64,000 nt of DNA from Aporrectodea caliginosa. Taxonomy: Eukaryota > Annelida > Clitellata > Crassiclitellata > Lumbricidae. Made by a program: the position numbers and the translations under genes. Where the stretch lies: positions 89,501 to 153,500 of the forward strand of contig JACEVL010000687.1 of assembly GCA_020284085.1 (NCBI GenBank). The letters run 5' to 3'. Under the pieces are notes generated by a model that had not been told where the DNA came from, searched no databases, and saw only the letters and a list, made by a program, of their open reading frames with translations. Shown here piece after piece: positions 46,410 to 58,448 of the stretch (position 1 is its first letter; each line of letters opens with the position of its first letter).

Positions 46410-47327
46410 AACTGTTTGTTCAATGATATTCTTTTCTGATTGGTTTGTAGGTAAGTTCTTGAAATGCTCTATCTACGCTGTTTGTTCATTGAATTTTAAT
46501 TCTGTTAGTTATGTAGCATTACTAGCAATGCTAGTCTAGCATATATATATATAGTTAAGTTTTTAAAATGCTGTTTCTAGAGTAGCTGGATGAGGTGAAT
46601 GTAACTTGCTGTTGCACAGCTGGATTAATACTTGATCGGATGTCGTGTTTATGCATGATCAGCTAAAAAAAAATTGTCCGCAGGTTATTGGTGTTAGTTT
46701 TTTGAGCAAAATCGTGTTTTTGGTCGAATCTTAAAACTTCTGTAGCAATTTAAAATAACGCTAAGGGCATCGATCAGTCAATGGTACTCCAACGTTTTGT
46801 AGAATCCGGTGCGACAGTCATTAAAATTTTGAGACAGTTATTATGCCTAATGATTTCAGTAATTTAATTACTACGCCCTGGATACCAGTGGTATCCAAGG
46901 TAATTACGAATCCTCGATCTGCCCTTGCAACGCCTATCCATATTACAGTGAGGTAGGCTTCCATTGTTAAACTTGCAATTCGTGTAGTTTTCAGATAGCA
47001 GTCAACAAATAAATAAAACACAGGATCATAGGGCCTTCCACAAAGATTAGAGGAAGAGACTGGGTTTAGTGTTGCTGAAGAAATTAAACATCAAGTGCAG
47101 TGGGTATGGTGTAATAATATTGTAATCGAACATTAGTGGCACTACATAAATTTTATGTAGTGCCACTCAACAGTTCAGAGGCCCTTTTGTTTATGACATG
47201 TTTTTTGAATTTATTTATTTATACTATTTTTTAAATACTTCAGTGGATAAATAGTTACAACTGCTTCCTTAACTACTAGTAATAGCCTATAGTTTACTTT
47301 CTAAACTACATAAGCACGAACGACAAT
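46410..47327. other. 3' flank of TRIM copy 2
   Basis: Contains the conserved donor-like site at 46450/46451, a (TA)n run near 46542 and a 33-nt palindrome at 47135-47167. No gene seen. Confidence 0.6.
47135..47167. repeat. 33-nt palindrome with perfect 16-bp arms
   Basis: AGTGGCACTACATAAA, one T, then its exact reverse complement. It could form a hairpin or cruciform. Confidence 0.95.
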
Positions 47328-47794
47328 GGGGCCGTCCATAAATGACGTCACGCAATTTTGGCCGATTTTTAACCCCCACTCCCCTCGTCACACTTCGTCA
47401 CAAAAAGTAAGACCCCTCTGAAAATTACGTCACAAAGCTCTGACCCCCCTAAAACCAAATTTCCATGGCGAAGCAAAATGCTCCATCATGGAACAAATAG
47501 GGGAAAGCATGAATATTTTAAACTCTATACGGTGACTAAATATTGAAATAATTAGAAAATTATTAATAATGATGCCCATATACATTAAAATAATTAAAAA
47601 AATAATTAAAATTTAATCCTCAAAGTTAGTGCTGTTATTAATAAAATAAAATTGTTGTTAATTGTTAAATTTAATAACATAGACCTGGTGTGACGTCACA
47701 CTGCTCAGACCCCACCCACCCCCATGTCACACATCGTCACAAATTTCCGACCCCCTCACCCTCTAGGTGCGTGACGTCATTTATGGACGGCCCC
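47328..47794. mobile_element. MITE with GGGGCCGTCCATAAATG ends, copy 2
   Basis: 467 bp with the same long inverted ends as 11411-11872, here flanked by the 3-bp duplication AAT (47325-47327, 47795-47797). Its interior is reversed relative to copy 1. Several TGACGTCA palindromes are present. Confidence 0.9.
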
Positions 47795-47797
47795 AAT

Positions 47798-48509
47798 GTT
47801 AATTAAGGCGAACATATTCAACTAAGTTATTTAATCAAATTACAAAGTATTGCAGCCTTTAATGTACATATACATATACATTATTTCTATCAGTGCTCAT
47901 ATGGACTCAAACCAATAAATGGTTGTATAGGCCTACTGTGCAAAAGTTAGCCAAACATAATCACTATATTTCCTATCTAGCTCTACATCTTTAAAACACC
48001 ATCTTCTCGAACAAGGTGCCTGAAATCTAACACCTTAATTTGGGGCAAGAATCAGGCCTGCAACGCTAAAGAGGCTGTCGACGGCTGCACTACTAGACAG
48101 TGTGGAATTTGCTTTTTGGTCAACCAAAACGACGTTTGGAAAGGCCTTCAGGCTGGTGACGTCAGCACTCTTCGATTATAAAAAATCGTCAACGTCACTG
48201 CACTGCATGTGTAGCAGCTTTGAGAATGTTGATCAGACGAGTAAAGCTGTACAGATCATCATCGTCATGGGATGTAGTGACAGTCGTATCTTGCTTTGCA
48301 GACTGTAAGTGAACAAATTTTCACCCAAAACTTGGGTCATGATGATCGATTCAAGCAACTAGCAGCCTGCGTCAAATCAGAAGATGGAAAACGCTTTTCC
48401 AAATTGTCATAGGCCTATAGGCCCTAAGGACTGCACAAATCATTTCCATTTTTTCTCAATTTTCACACCATAATCGCTCCATTTAAAGTGCCAAGATGTT
48501 CATTATTTG
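47798..48509. other. Intergenic, nothing recognised
   Basis: Unique-looking sequence with TAGGCCTA palindromes near 47930 and 48412. Short open frames lack support. Confidence 0.5.
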
Positions 48510-48517
48510 CACTAACT

Positions 48518-50030
48518 CAGGGCTTAAAGTGTGCATGGACGGTCATGGACGGCGTCCAGGCACTTATTTTCAAGGCTGGACGCCGTCCTGCCACTTATTA
48601 GGCAGCACCGCCTGGACGCCGTCCATGCAGCGTCCATGCAACAGTGTAATTCCTCTACGTCACTTTCAACAGCATTTAATTTTTTAAGATTCCAATGAAA
48701 TTTCATGTTGTCATTTTGATTTCTGAATGTGTTCTACCGTGTAAGTGTAACTTGTTTCTCCACCTCATTCCTGACTTGTACATTCTAGTTAACTTTTCAT
48801 CAAATCGCACGTCATATACGCGCTTCCGGTTTTATCGTCTGAGTTTTCGTAGGCCCTAACAACTAGGGGGCCTGAGTTTACATGATCATCCACTGTGAGT
48901 CTGACTGTCACATGACTCACATCCACTGTGAGTCTTGTCTTGACTGTTTCATAACTGAATGAACTTATCAAGTTAAATGACTTCAATACAACGCATTGAT
49001 ACAATACGATACGATTCACCTGGACCTATTATAAAACACCAACTGTCCCAGTTTTATGTAATTCACCAGCAAGACCCAGAAACTGTTGAGAGACAACATA
49101 CGACTTCATGATCATATATTCGTTTATTGAGTTAACAACAGACAAAACACTGTAGGTATACAAAAGAAAAACAAAGGCAAGAAAAACAGTTCAGAAGGAA
49201 GTAATGGCTTAATAAGAGTTGAAAATTGTCAATTGGAATTAAATGAATTGTTCCGTTATACAAAACTCAGCCAGCTCCGCATGACGATACCCTTGCCCTA
49301 CCAGTCACATTAAAAAATTTTGTTCCAGAGAGCATTTTCTAGGCTTCGTCTAACAATAAGTCACCTGAGGAAAACTATGTGTGCCACAGGATTGCAAAGC
49401 CTACTGAGAATATCTGCTGACAAGGTAGCGGCATCGATAGGCTATACAACTGGACAAAATGCATAGCCAATTTACAAAAACAGAAAAAAATTATTTTTGA
49501 AATGGATTTTGACACTTCTGAAAAAGCCGAAGGCGAAAGGTAAAGACGAAATCTGTTTCTTTTAAAATAAAACTTTGAAATTGTTGTGGTGTTAGTCTGG
49601 GAATCTAGATAAACCATGAAGTTTTCATAACTTTATCGTTCAGAAACTGCTGGAAAACAAGAGCCTAGAACGACTTCCATTTGATAACAATTGCTACAAA
49701 ATGCGTCGGCTTCTGGGGCTCCGCCCCAGACCCCGCGGAGAGGAGCTCACGACGCTCCCTCAGACACCCTAATCGTTAGGCATATAGCCTACACATGGGA
49801 ACTCAGCACTCACGGCTTCGTGCCTTCGGCGCTTGCAATATGAGCACCTCAGGAAACATTTTATAGTTGCGCCTCTGATCGGAGGAAGAGGGGTTGAGGA
49901 GAGGGACGGGGAAGGGGATGGGAGTAAAGAGGGGAAGTTGGGGAGAGTGGTTGGGAAAAGGGTATTGGTGGGAGGAGGGGAGGGTAAGGTAAGGTGCGTC
50001 CAGGCACTTCTTTTTACACTTTAAGCACTG
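48518..50030. mobile_element. Non-autonomous hAT element 1 (1513 bp)
   Basis: Perfect 8-bp target duplication CACTAACT (48510-48517, 50031-50038). Inverted ends CAGGGCTTAAAGTGT and ACACTTTAAGCACTG. The left subterminal region holds copies and inverted copies of GGACGGCGTCCAGGCACTT; one more lies near the right end. No transposase was recognised inside; an 80-codon minus-strand frame at 49375-49617 is unassigned. Confidence 0.9.
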
Positions 50031-50038
50031 CACTAACT

Positions 50039-51687
50039 TCATATTAGGTTTATAGGCCTAAGGTAGTTGTGTGTTTATACAGGATTACGTCATTATATGT
50101 GACGCGCCAGGGCTCAAAATTCGTCGCTTGCCACTTCCTAGGTATTGAGCTATAGAAGTTGAAATAGGCGAGACGGGTAAAAATTATAAAATAGGGCCTA
50201 CTAGATGTCGCTACCCGGCTTCGCACTGGTTATCTTAACCTTTATATGTCGTTCCCGCTTGATTTGATTGGTTAACTGTGGCTGCTTTGGCTGGGACTCA
50301 CCGGGTACTCCGTGTATTTGAATTTGCTCTATCCTATATATATCGTTCCCGCTGGATTTGAAAATGTAAAATGAAAACGTTCGTTTTTTTCTATAGGCTA
50401 GCGACTGAATAATTTTAGCCTCGACCCTGCTCATTTTTCAATTAATTGATCGTATGAGTCCCAACCCTTCACCACCGCTCGCCCTTCTGGATGGACGCCA
50501 CGTTATTTAGGATCCCCTCGCAAGAAAGTGCTAGCCCATTGCAAGATTTTAATTCCTGAAATAAGCCGGCATCTGAAACCCAACCGCGATCGTCACGCTC
50601 TCTATAATAGCACAGAGGCGTGTGAAACGCAACAGCTCTTACCAATGTAGCTAGATGACGTCTTTGACTTGTCTGAAAAGTACCGAAATGCCTTGGGAAT
50701 GCTCTATTTAGGAGTCAGTGTGCCGTATGACGTTTTAAGAAATCAGAAGTGGCGGCTAATGTTGCAACGGTAGTCGCCACTTCGAAATTTAAAATGCCCG
50801 TAGGCTATATCAGCATTTAAAATAAATTGCGAGCTGAAAATAGTAGCGTCGATCTACAAAATCCCGTAAGAATGTTTTTGTAAAAATTTTCAAATCACTA
50901 AAGCGTTCCCTTTCGAAGCCATTAATGGGATGGACAAAGAAAGAAAGAAACAAACAAACAAACAAACAAACGGAAGGACAAACTTTGAGAAATAAAGTAT
51001 ATATATTCTTCAATTCAGCAGTTGCCTATGAATTTGCCATAATTTGCCAATTAGCTAATCCGATTTTGATACTTTTTTGCTTTAAAAAGTCTTAATTTAA
51101 TACAAAAAATAGTCCTTTATTGTCCAGCAAAATTGCAGTAGGCCTATAACATATAATAGGCCTATGTAAGCTATATTCGTTAATTGAGAAAAACAATCTG
51201 ACAAAAGCGCAGAAATGCTTTCATTAGTGATAATGGATAGTCCTAATTAAAGTTAATTAGAAACTTTAATTAATCAAGTAGGCCTAATTATTTGCTGAGG
51301 ATTTTTATGACAAAAATTTCCGAACTTTTTATTCGATTTTCTCACTTTATGCTAATGAAAGAATCAAACGAGCATAACCTCAGTTAGAAAAAGATATTTT
51401 TTTCATTCTGCAAGAAGAATTTTGAAGCAGATCAACAGTTACTGTAGAATATGACTAAATAAAGAGGTCGGAAACCGACATGCGACGGGTTTTGACCTCT
51501 GTGTCACATAGGACCTACATTATAAGGTCTTTCATTTTGTGAAGTAGCCGACAAATTGTAAGTAAAATATTTCAGAGTCAAGTCGAGGAAACAGAAGTTC
51601 ATAAATTTTGGGCCAAACGTTCTGAAATTTTTACCCTGATTTTCTGACGGTAGGCCTATAAGCTAATGGAAACTGTTAAAATGTCCA
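50039..51687. other. Intergenic, nothing coding recognised
   Basis: Two near-copies of TATCGTTCCCGCTGGATTTGA (about 50246 and 50340), a CAAA run (50951-50970) and four TAGGCCTA palindromes between 51138 and 51660. Confidence 0.5.
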
Positions 51688-51695
51688 TTCGCGAC

Positions 51696-52886
51696 TAGTG
51701 TTGTTTTCGTCAACGAAAACGAAAATGTCAATTAACGAAAATTGAACGTTTTCGTTGACGAAAACGAAAACTAAAACTAAAATACGCAGACAACGAAAAC
51801 TAAAACTAAAACGAAATTTGTAGCAATAAAAACTGAAACGAAACGAAAATTGATCAAACGAAAACTAAAACTATATTTATCAAAAAAATAATTTTTAAGA
51901 ATTTTTCTTTACCTATTTAAATTACCATTTGTATTATACTGCCTTGTGCATTAGGCTATGTGCAAACGGTATGCTCTGCTGACATCTGTTCATCCATTTT
52001 AAGACACGCGAGGAGAACGAGATGTTGCTACTTCCAGTTTTTCTTTATTTACTTTCCGCTAAGAATTCGTCTATTTCGATTTTAACAAAAGCTGTGGTAC
52101 TTTTCTGCGACAAATGCACTTAATTAATGCATACTAGGTCGAAAGCCTCACTCGTCTCTGACTTGTAGCGTGACGAGTATCAATGGTCGACCAAAGGACA
52201 GCCCTGTTTGGGATTATTATTATTATTATAGTATTGAGCTTGATGCGACAAAGACTTAGTGTCGTGTTCAACTTTAGGTTGAACACAGCACTTCTAATTT
52301 CGCAGTTTAGCGTTCTTAGTTATTCGTCTACTGTAGCATTATTATTTTTCATCAATCCAGCGTCTATTTATACAACAGTTATTTTTCATCAATCCCACTT
52401 CTATTTAAGCAAGAATCTTTTCATAAATCCCACTTCCATTTAAGTAAAAATTATTTTCATCAATCCGACATCTATTTAGCAAGAAATCTTTTCGTCAATG
52501 CAACTTGTATTCGACCATCGCTAAAACCCATACAATAAATGGCGAATAATTAGGAATACTAATATGCGAAATTACCAAACTTCAAGTGGCTCGTGGTGCT
52601 GGGACAACCAAACTCTGAATATTTAGTTTTTTTAAAAATTTAAATGGAATTAAATAATTGGCAAAACTTAAACTGAAATTAAATTAATACAACTAAAACT
52701 GAAATAAACTTACTAAAACTAAAACTAAAACTAGCTTACTAAAACTAAAACGAAAACGAAAATAGATCCATAAAAACTAAAACGAAAACTAAAACTAATA
52801 TTGACACACAATTAAAACTAAAACTAAAAATGAAGACTAACAATCAAAACTAAAACTAAAATTGAGACATTATTAAAACAACACTA
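51696..52886. mobile_element. Non-autonomous hAT element 2 (1191 bp)
   Basis: Perfect 8-bp target duplication TTCGCGAC (51688-51695, 52887-52894) and 12-bp inverted ends TAGTGTTGTTTT. Both subterminal regions are arrays of AAAACTAAAACGAAA-type motifs (51702-51885 and 52660-52870). A block of ~37-bp repeats is nested at 52345-52520. No intact transposase. Confidence 0.92.
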
Positions 52887-52894
52887 TTCGCGAC

Positions 52895-53950
52895 CAGTGG
52901 TCCCTTCTCTGGGCCGACGTAAAGACACGCAAAACTGCCCTGGCCGCCAGAGGGCTGCGCTCCAACTAGCACGTGACATGATATTAGGACTTTCCAGTCC
53001 TGTTTAGTCTATTAAGAGTCTTTGGAACGCGTATAATGATTGTTTTGTTGTAAGAAAATCTAAATTGTGAAATACTATTAAGAATGATTATTAACAGTTT
53101 TACAGACACGTACAGAAATTTCTGTACTTTTTCTGCCTTTGATTCAGGTTGGGTGGGTTTTGGTCTGGACTAGTAATTCCCATATTTCTTTTTATATAAA
53201 AATGGTATCGTCTGCTTGCTCACTCAACGATAATAAAGGATTGTCGTAGTCTCTTATATAAAACAGCACTGTAGTATTTATTAGTAGCTTATATCGCGAC
53301 GCTGCCAGCTGCACAAGACATCAGCCCCTAATCAGGTAAATGTCCAGAAGATCAGTCCACAAGACAGAGGGCAGCCTATAGTAGTTAAGCAGTTTCAAAA
53401 CAGTATTATAAGTCTTAGGCTAAGTTGTGGGGGAAAATCGGATCTAACGGAATCGCCGAAAACCGATTTTCCGAAAGTGATGAAATTAAAACAAACTGAC
53501 GAATTCCCGTTAATAATTTTGTTCCACGCGTTTGGAATTCAGGATACTAATATGGACCAGTTGCCCAATTAACAGTATGTCTGGAATATACCCCACATTT
53601 GATTTCTACAAAAATTATTGTTTTAACTTAGCAAAATGTATTTTGAAGACCTGCTGGAAATTCAGTTTCAGAGATTGGGATTCACTCATCGACGTATATT
53701 CACTCATCGACTTATATTATACGTCGATGGATTCACTATGCACCCAAGAAACTGACACAATGACTACAGGGCCACATTAAGGCTAGTACGGGCCCGGGTG
53801 CTGTGATTACCTTCCAAAGTCCCCCCCCTCTGACAACCACCGGTCCATCACGCACATATTTATAAAATGAGGGCTCCTCAAAGCTGCGGCCCGGGTGCTG
53901 TTGTACCCTTAGCACCCCCTCCCTTAATGCGGGCTTGAATCACTGAGTTC
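52895..53950 (+). other. 5' flank of TRIM copy 3 (distal)
   Basis: Unit 3 of the segmental duplication starts near 52945. It carries a TATA-like box (53255-53263) and a donor-like CTAATCAG|GTAAAT (53335/53336) that in copy 1 reads CAGGCC, so a 5'UTR exon is possible. A GC-rich block at 53785-53935 has near-inverted CGGGCCCGGGTGCTG and looks like a MITE remnant. Confidence 0.5.
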
Positions 53951-54540
53951 CAGTTACGGGGAAAAGTTAACTAAAAGTTGAAAACTTTTAGTTAAACGTA
54001 AATTTTTTTAGTTAAGGATGAAGTTTAACTGGAGAAAAATAGTTTAAAGTTAAAACCAAATTTTAACTAATATTGTTTATTTATTAACTAAAAAGTTTTA
54101 AAATATCAGCAACTACGCAACTATGTTCTGAAATAATTGTTAAGAGTAACTGGTTTTATTACTCAAGTCAAGTTAACTTCATTGCATTGCATGATGCATC
54201 ATAGTTTACAGCAACTGTCTTCATTATTTTGTGGTCGAACTGGTACAGTAGTAGGACTGTAAGTCTAGACTCAAGAGTACAGATTACATAGTTTGAAAGC
54301 GAAGTCGTCATTGACACTGTGCATTATTACAATTTTCACTTAACCTCGAGATCTGTTTTCTTATTGTGAAAATGTTTTTAAAAAGTTTGTTAAAAAGTTG
54401 GAAAAAGTTTAACTAACTAAATATTTTTAGTTTAGTTAGCTTATTAACAAAATCAGTTCCCTACTTTAGTTAAACTGTTTTCTTTAGTTGAAACAATAAT
54501 TGAAATTTAACTTTAAAAATTCATTTTGTGCCCATCACTG
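53951..54540. mobile_element. Non-autonomous hAT element 3 (590 bp)
   Basis: Perfect 8-bp target duplication CTGAGTTC (53943-53950, 54541-54548). Ends CAGTTACGGG and CCCATCACTG. Subterminal arrays of AGTTAACTAAAAGTT-type motifs on both sides. Confidence 0.9.
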
Positions 54541-55337
54541 CTGAGTTCAGTGAACAGATACGGGGAGCGAGTAGATAGCCTGACTAGCACTGTAATTCCA
54601 CCCATATCATAGATGTGGCGGATGATTTAACAGTACCCAGTGTTCACACAAGGTGTTGCAAGTTTGTAGTGAGGTGTAAACACCATTCGTTATTTCCTTC
54701 TGCTTGTCATTGTTTAAGACGACGGATTTGCAAAAAGCCAGTTCCTGCCTCCTGGCAGCCAACTTGTAAACAATATGGCTATGCCAGATTGTGAAAAAGA
54801 GCGCTGAACCTACTGGAGCGCTCTATCGAGTAAGTAAGTAGTTGATTAGTGATCAACAGATTCAGGTCTCCAACCTGCATTGGATATCTGGGCATCAAGT
54901 TTACGCACTCACCGCTGCAGAAACTGAACAATAGTTTCCTTGTAACTACAATGCTGTACTTTCACAATTTGGGGTGTCCATACTGTTTACAAGTCTGTCA
55001 CTGGCAAACCACTGTTTCTTGACCAGATGCACATGAGAGTTAACATTTGATTGATATATTGTTGATTTAACTGCCCAGTGTTCATAAGCTCTAAACTTTT
55101 AGTGAAAGCACTGTATTAAGAGTCTGGATACATACATGTATATACTTGCATGCATAAATACATATGTGAACTTTTTATGTTGTAGGTAGATCATGTTTCT
55201 AAGCTATCAATTTGCTGAAGTCTAGACAAGTACCAAGTGCTTTCCTCCAATTGATGCCTCTGCATTAATTATTATGGAGGTGTGTTAGAAGTTTTCTGGT
55301 TAACCTCAGTCTTCCTACTCGTTTGCTAAAAGCAGGT

Positions 55338-57836
55338 ATGGCGGCTAAGGGAGCAGCTAAGGGAGCACATGTGATGGAGAAGCTGAGAGATGAAACGGAA
55401 TGCTGCATATGCACTGGAATCTTTGTGGATCCACGACTTTTGCCTTGCCTTCATACGTTCTGCCTGAAATGTCTTGAAACTAATGGTGCAGCATTGAGGA
55501 GAGGACCGTTGCAGCTGATGCCATGTCCTATGTGTCGAAAGGAGTTCCGTATTCCTGATTCTGGACTTACAGGATTGCAGAAGAATTTTATTGTAGAACG
55601 GCTAATTGACATTGTCAAAGAACCAGATTCTGGAGAGAGTATATCTACAGGTACTCCATGTGAGGCATGTCTGGAAGAAGTGGATCCTTGCCTGTCAATC
55701 ATTGTTCCACCGGCAGAATTTTACTGTACAGACTGTAAGCAGAAGCTCTGTAACGAATGCTCTGTTCATCACAGGAAAAACAAAATGACAAAACTACATG
55801 CAATTAATCGGCTTGCTGATGAGTCCAAAGATAACTGTTTGCTCAAGAATAGTGTGAAGAGATGTTGCACAGAACATTGGTCGGACATTTTTGTCTATTG
55901 TTTGGATTGCATGGATGACTTCTGTCCACGTTGCTCTGGTCATGTTCATATGTTGCACAGATTGTCAAGCAGGGGAAATATCATTGAAGAGTATAGTGAA
56001 TTAGTTGTTGCGAAAGTCAACGAATTTATTGATGTAGAACATTATGCCCAAAAAGAGAAAGAAGAAGTGGTGAAGAAGGAAGATGCTTTCATACAAAAAA
56101 TGGATTTATTGGAAAAATTGGTTGCTGAGAGAAGTGATAAAATTAAAAAGCTTGTAGATTCCCATGCTAAATTGTTGCACAAGAAAATTAAGTTTAAAAA
56201 GAGAAAAACGTTGGAGGATATTAAGCTTGAGAAGGAACAGCTTGAAAAGCTACAGTCCAGTGTGATTGTTTATCGTGAGGACTGCAGTGAAAGAAAAGAA
56301 TTTTTGACTATTGAGGCTGTGATTCTGACCATGAACTCACTGAAAGCAAAAGCTCATGAGCTGACACAACTGCATGATGCTTGTTTGAATCGCTTTGATT
56401 CTAGTCATGTGGAAGTTTCCTTCACAGAGTCGGATATCAATGACTTTCTTGGGAAAAGTAATGTCGTTGGACAGGTTAAAGGTACTTAGATTACTTCCAC
56501 CTTTGTTTGCTTATCAGTATTAACAAAATATCAAAATATAATGTTTTATATTTGAAGAAGTTTATTTAAGAAGTATTATTACATCGACAAACAGACTTAG
56601 TAGCGCTTTACGAATTTCTTTCAGTAATAGACATGCAATATAAAGTGTCTAGGTAACACTAACTACATGTATCTAACTAAAAGCTCAAATCACTATGCAT
56701 TCAGGCATTATATACAGGCAATGCAGAAGTTTGTAAGATATGCCTTCAGAAACCAATGTCCACATCAGTGTTAGATAGGGCATTTAGAGCCCCCTTTGGA
56801 GCCAATTTCAAATCCAAGTCAGTGTAATTCTTGGACATTTAAGGCCACTTTTCTAGCCAATTTCCAATCCAAGGCAGTGTAATTCTAGGACAGCTCCTAG
56901 TCCCGCGGGCTCGCTTGACTGCTAGGCAGCGCCGAGCTTTCTCGGTTGCAGGCCCCTCCATCTGGAATGACCTGCCATCGGAGCTGCGCTTGCTACCTTT
57001 GACCAGTCAAACTGGGTTTTATAAATCACTTAAGTCTTTTTACTTTTGCCGTGGCTGGACTGGGAGCACTTCTGAGTAGATTTCTTGAAGGGGCGCTATA
57101 TAAATCTCCAGATTTATATAGCGAATGAATGAATGAATGAATTTAAGACCCCTTTTGGAACCAATTTCTAATCCAATGAAGTGTAATTGGTGGCCATTAA
57201 AGGCCCCTTGGAAGCTAATTTCCAATCCAAGTCAGTGTAATTCTCGGGCATTTAGGGCCCTTCAGGAACTAATTGCCAAAAATCTGTAATCTGGGGCATT
57301 TAGAGCCCTTTTTGGAACCGATTTCGCAGTCGATGTAATCTAGGGCATTTAGGGCCCCTTCAGGAACCAATTTCCGAGTCAGTGTGATTCTAAGGTATTA
57401 TGGAAACAGTGTGATTATAGGGCATTTGGGGCCAATTTTGGAACCAATTTCTAAGTCAGTGTGATTATAAGGCATTTAGGACCCCTTCAAACACCAATTT
57501 TCAGGTCATCATAATTTTAGGGTTCTTCGTGCATAATTTGAATAAAGAACACCTGTTTAGAAGACTGTTTTGGCCCTTAGATTCTGACTCTGGGCTTCAA
57601 TAACCTTTTAGTTCACCTTTGGTATTAAGCAGTACTTATATTTATGTAATTATACAAGTACTATGTAGTAGCAAGATGATTTTCAATTTTGATAACTGCA
57701 GTATAATAGAATTTGTTTTAATGTGCTATGCCAAATGCTACTTACTATGCAAAAAAATTTGTTTTAGAAACGACAAATGGTGTAATGTCTACTCATATTA
57801 ATAAAGAACCAGTGCTAATAGCAAGCAGTGAACAAG
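55338..57836 (+). CDS. TRIM protein with NHL-like beta-propeller, copy 3 (exons 1-2 in window, last exon beyond)
   Basis: Exon 1 is 55338-56481 and exon 2 is 57768-57836, both phase 1 as in the other copies. Exon 1 has the intact RING, two B-boxes and coiled coil (381 codons plus one base). A 12-bp in-frame duplication after the start (GCTAAGGGAGCA twice) adds four residues. The linker exon is shortened to 23 residues, losing the segment homologous to HTYNQPA in copy 2, but stays in phase. Exon 1 probably begins at 55186 after TATGTTGTAG. The propeller exon is not in the window, but its upstream intron sequence is: the last 40 bases match the stretch just before exon 3 of copy 2, which places exon 3 about 35 bp past the edge. 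No disabling change is seen. The gene is partial here only because the window ends. Confidence 0.9.
56745..57520 (+). repeat. ~55-60-bp intronic minisatellite, TRIM copy 3 intron 1
   Basis: Same unit as 42945-43875, around a dozen diverged copies, interrupted by the LINE fragment at 56888-57141. Confidence 0.85.
56888..57141 (+). mobile_element. 5'-truncated CR1/L2-group LINE, reverse transcriptase C-terminus and 3' tail
   Basis: One frame reads RAFSVAGPSIWNDLPSELRL, then a LKSFYF-like end and a TAG at 57078-57080. This is the conserved C-terminal end of CR1/L2-group polymerases. The 3'UTR GGGGCGCTATATAAAT and an (GAAT)n tail follow. Confidence 0.85.
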
Positions 57837-58134
57837 GTATTGCAAGTTCTGAAATTAATTTTTTTATCTTTTTTGAAGTAAAATTACATGTAACTGATTT
57901 CTCACGCAAAACCATCCTCTCCTCAGCATGCAAATACCTCTCCTAAGCTAGCGAACACTCCTCCTTCTCTGCTTGAATCAGTTTTACCCTCACCTGGATT
58001 TCACTGACACCAGCCTCGTCCGCATCTACTTCCTCCACACCATCTTCACTTCCCTCCACATCTTCATATTCCTTCAGCCTTCTTATCATCTATCTTTTAA
58101 CTAATCTTCGTTTTATTATTTCAAACTGACACAC
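57837..58134. other. TRIM copy 3 intron 2, left part
   Basis: C/T-rich stretch at 57905-58080; no exon recognised. The intron continues to the window end. Confidence 0.5.
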
Positions 58135-58372
58135 TGCAGTACGATTATATTCATAGTGCAAACGGATGATCACAAGTTATTACAGGAGTTGAATTCATTT
58201 AACAGATTGGCAGCCATGCTCATCACGTTCTACTGCTAATTTTACCAACTCCATCTGGCGAACGAAAGGCTGAGTTCACCTTTGGGAGGGTAAAGCGGGG
58301 ATCGACCCGCGTCCGTGCTGATCTGCTCTTCGTTCCAGTGTGTTGCCATTACCCTAACCCCACTCCCCTAAA
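58135..58372 (-). repeat. tRNA-like SINE, family A, copy 3
   Basis: Best preserved of the three copies. On the minus strand GGTAATGGCAACACACTGG and GGGTCGATCCCCGC form the tRNA-like head; the end resembles TCATCCGTTTGCACTATGAAT. Confidence 0.75.
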
Positions 58373-58448
58373 CCCCCATCCCCCCAAGAACTTTAGAATC
58401 AATATTTCTCTGTTTACACTTTTCCTCCAGTTCCTTCTTCATTTTAGC

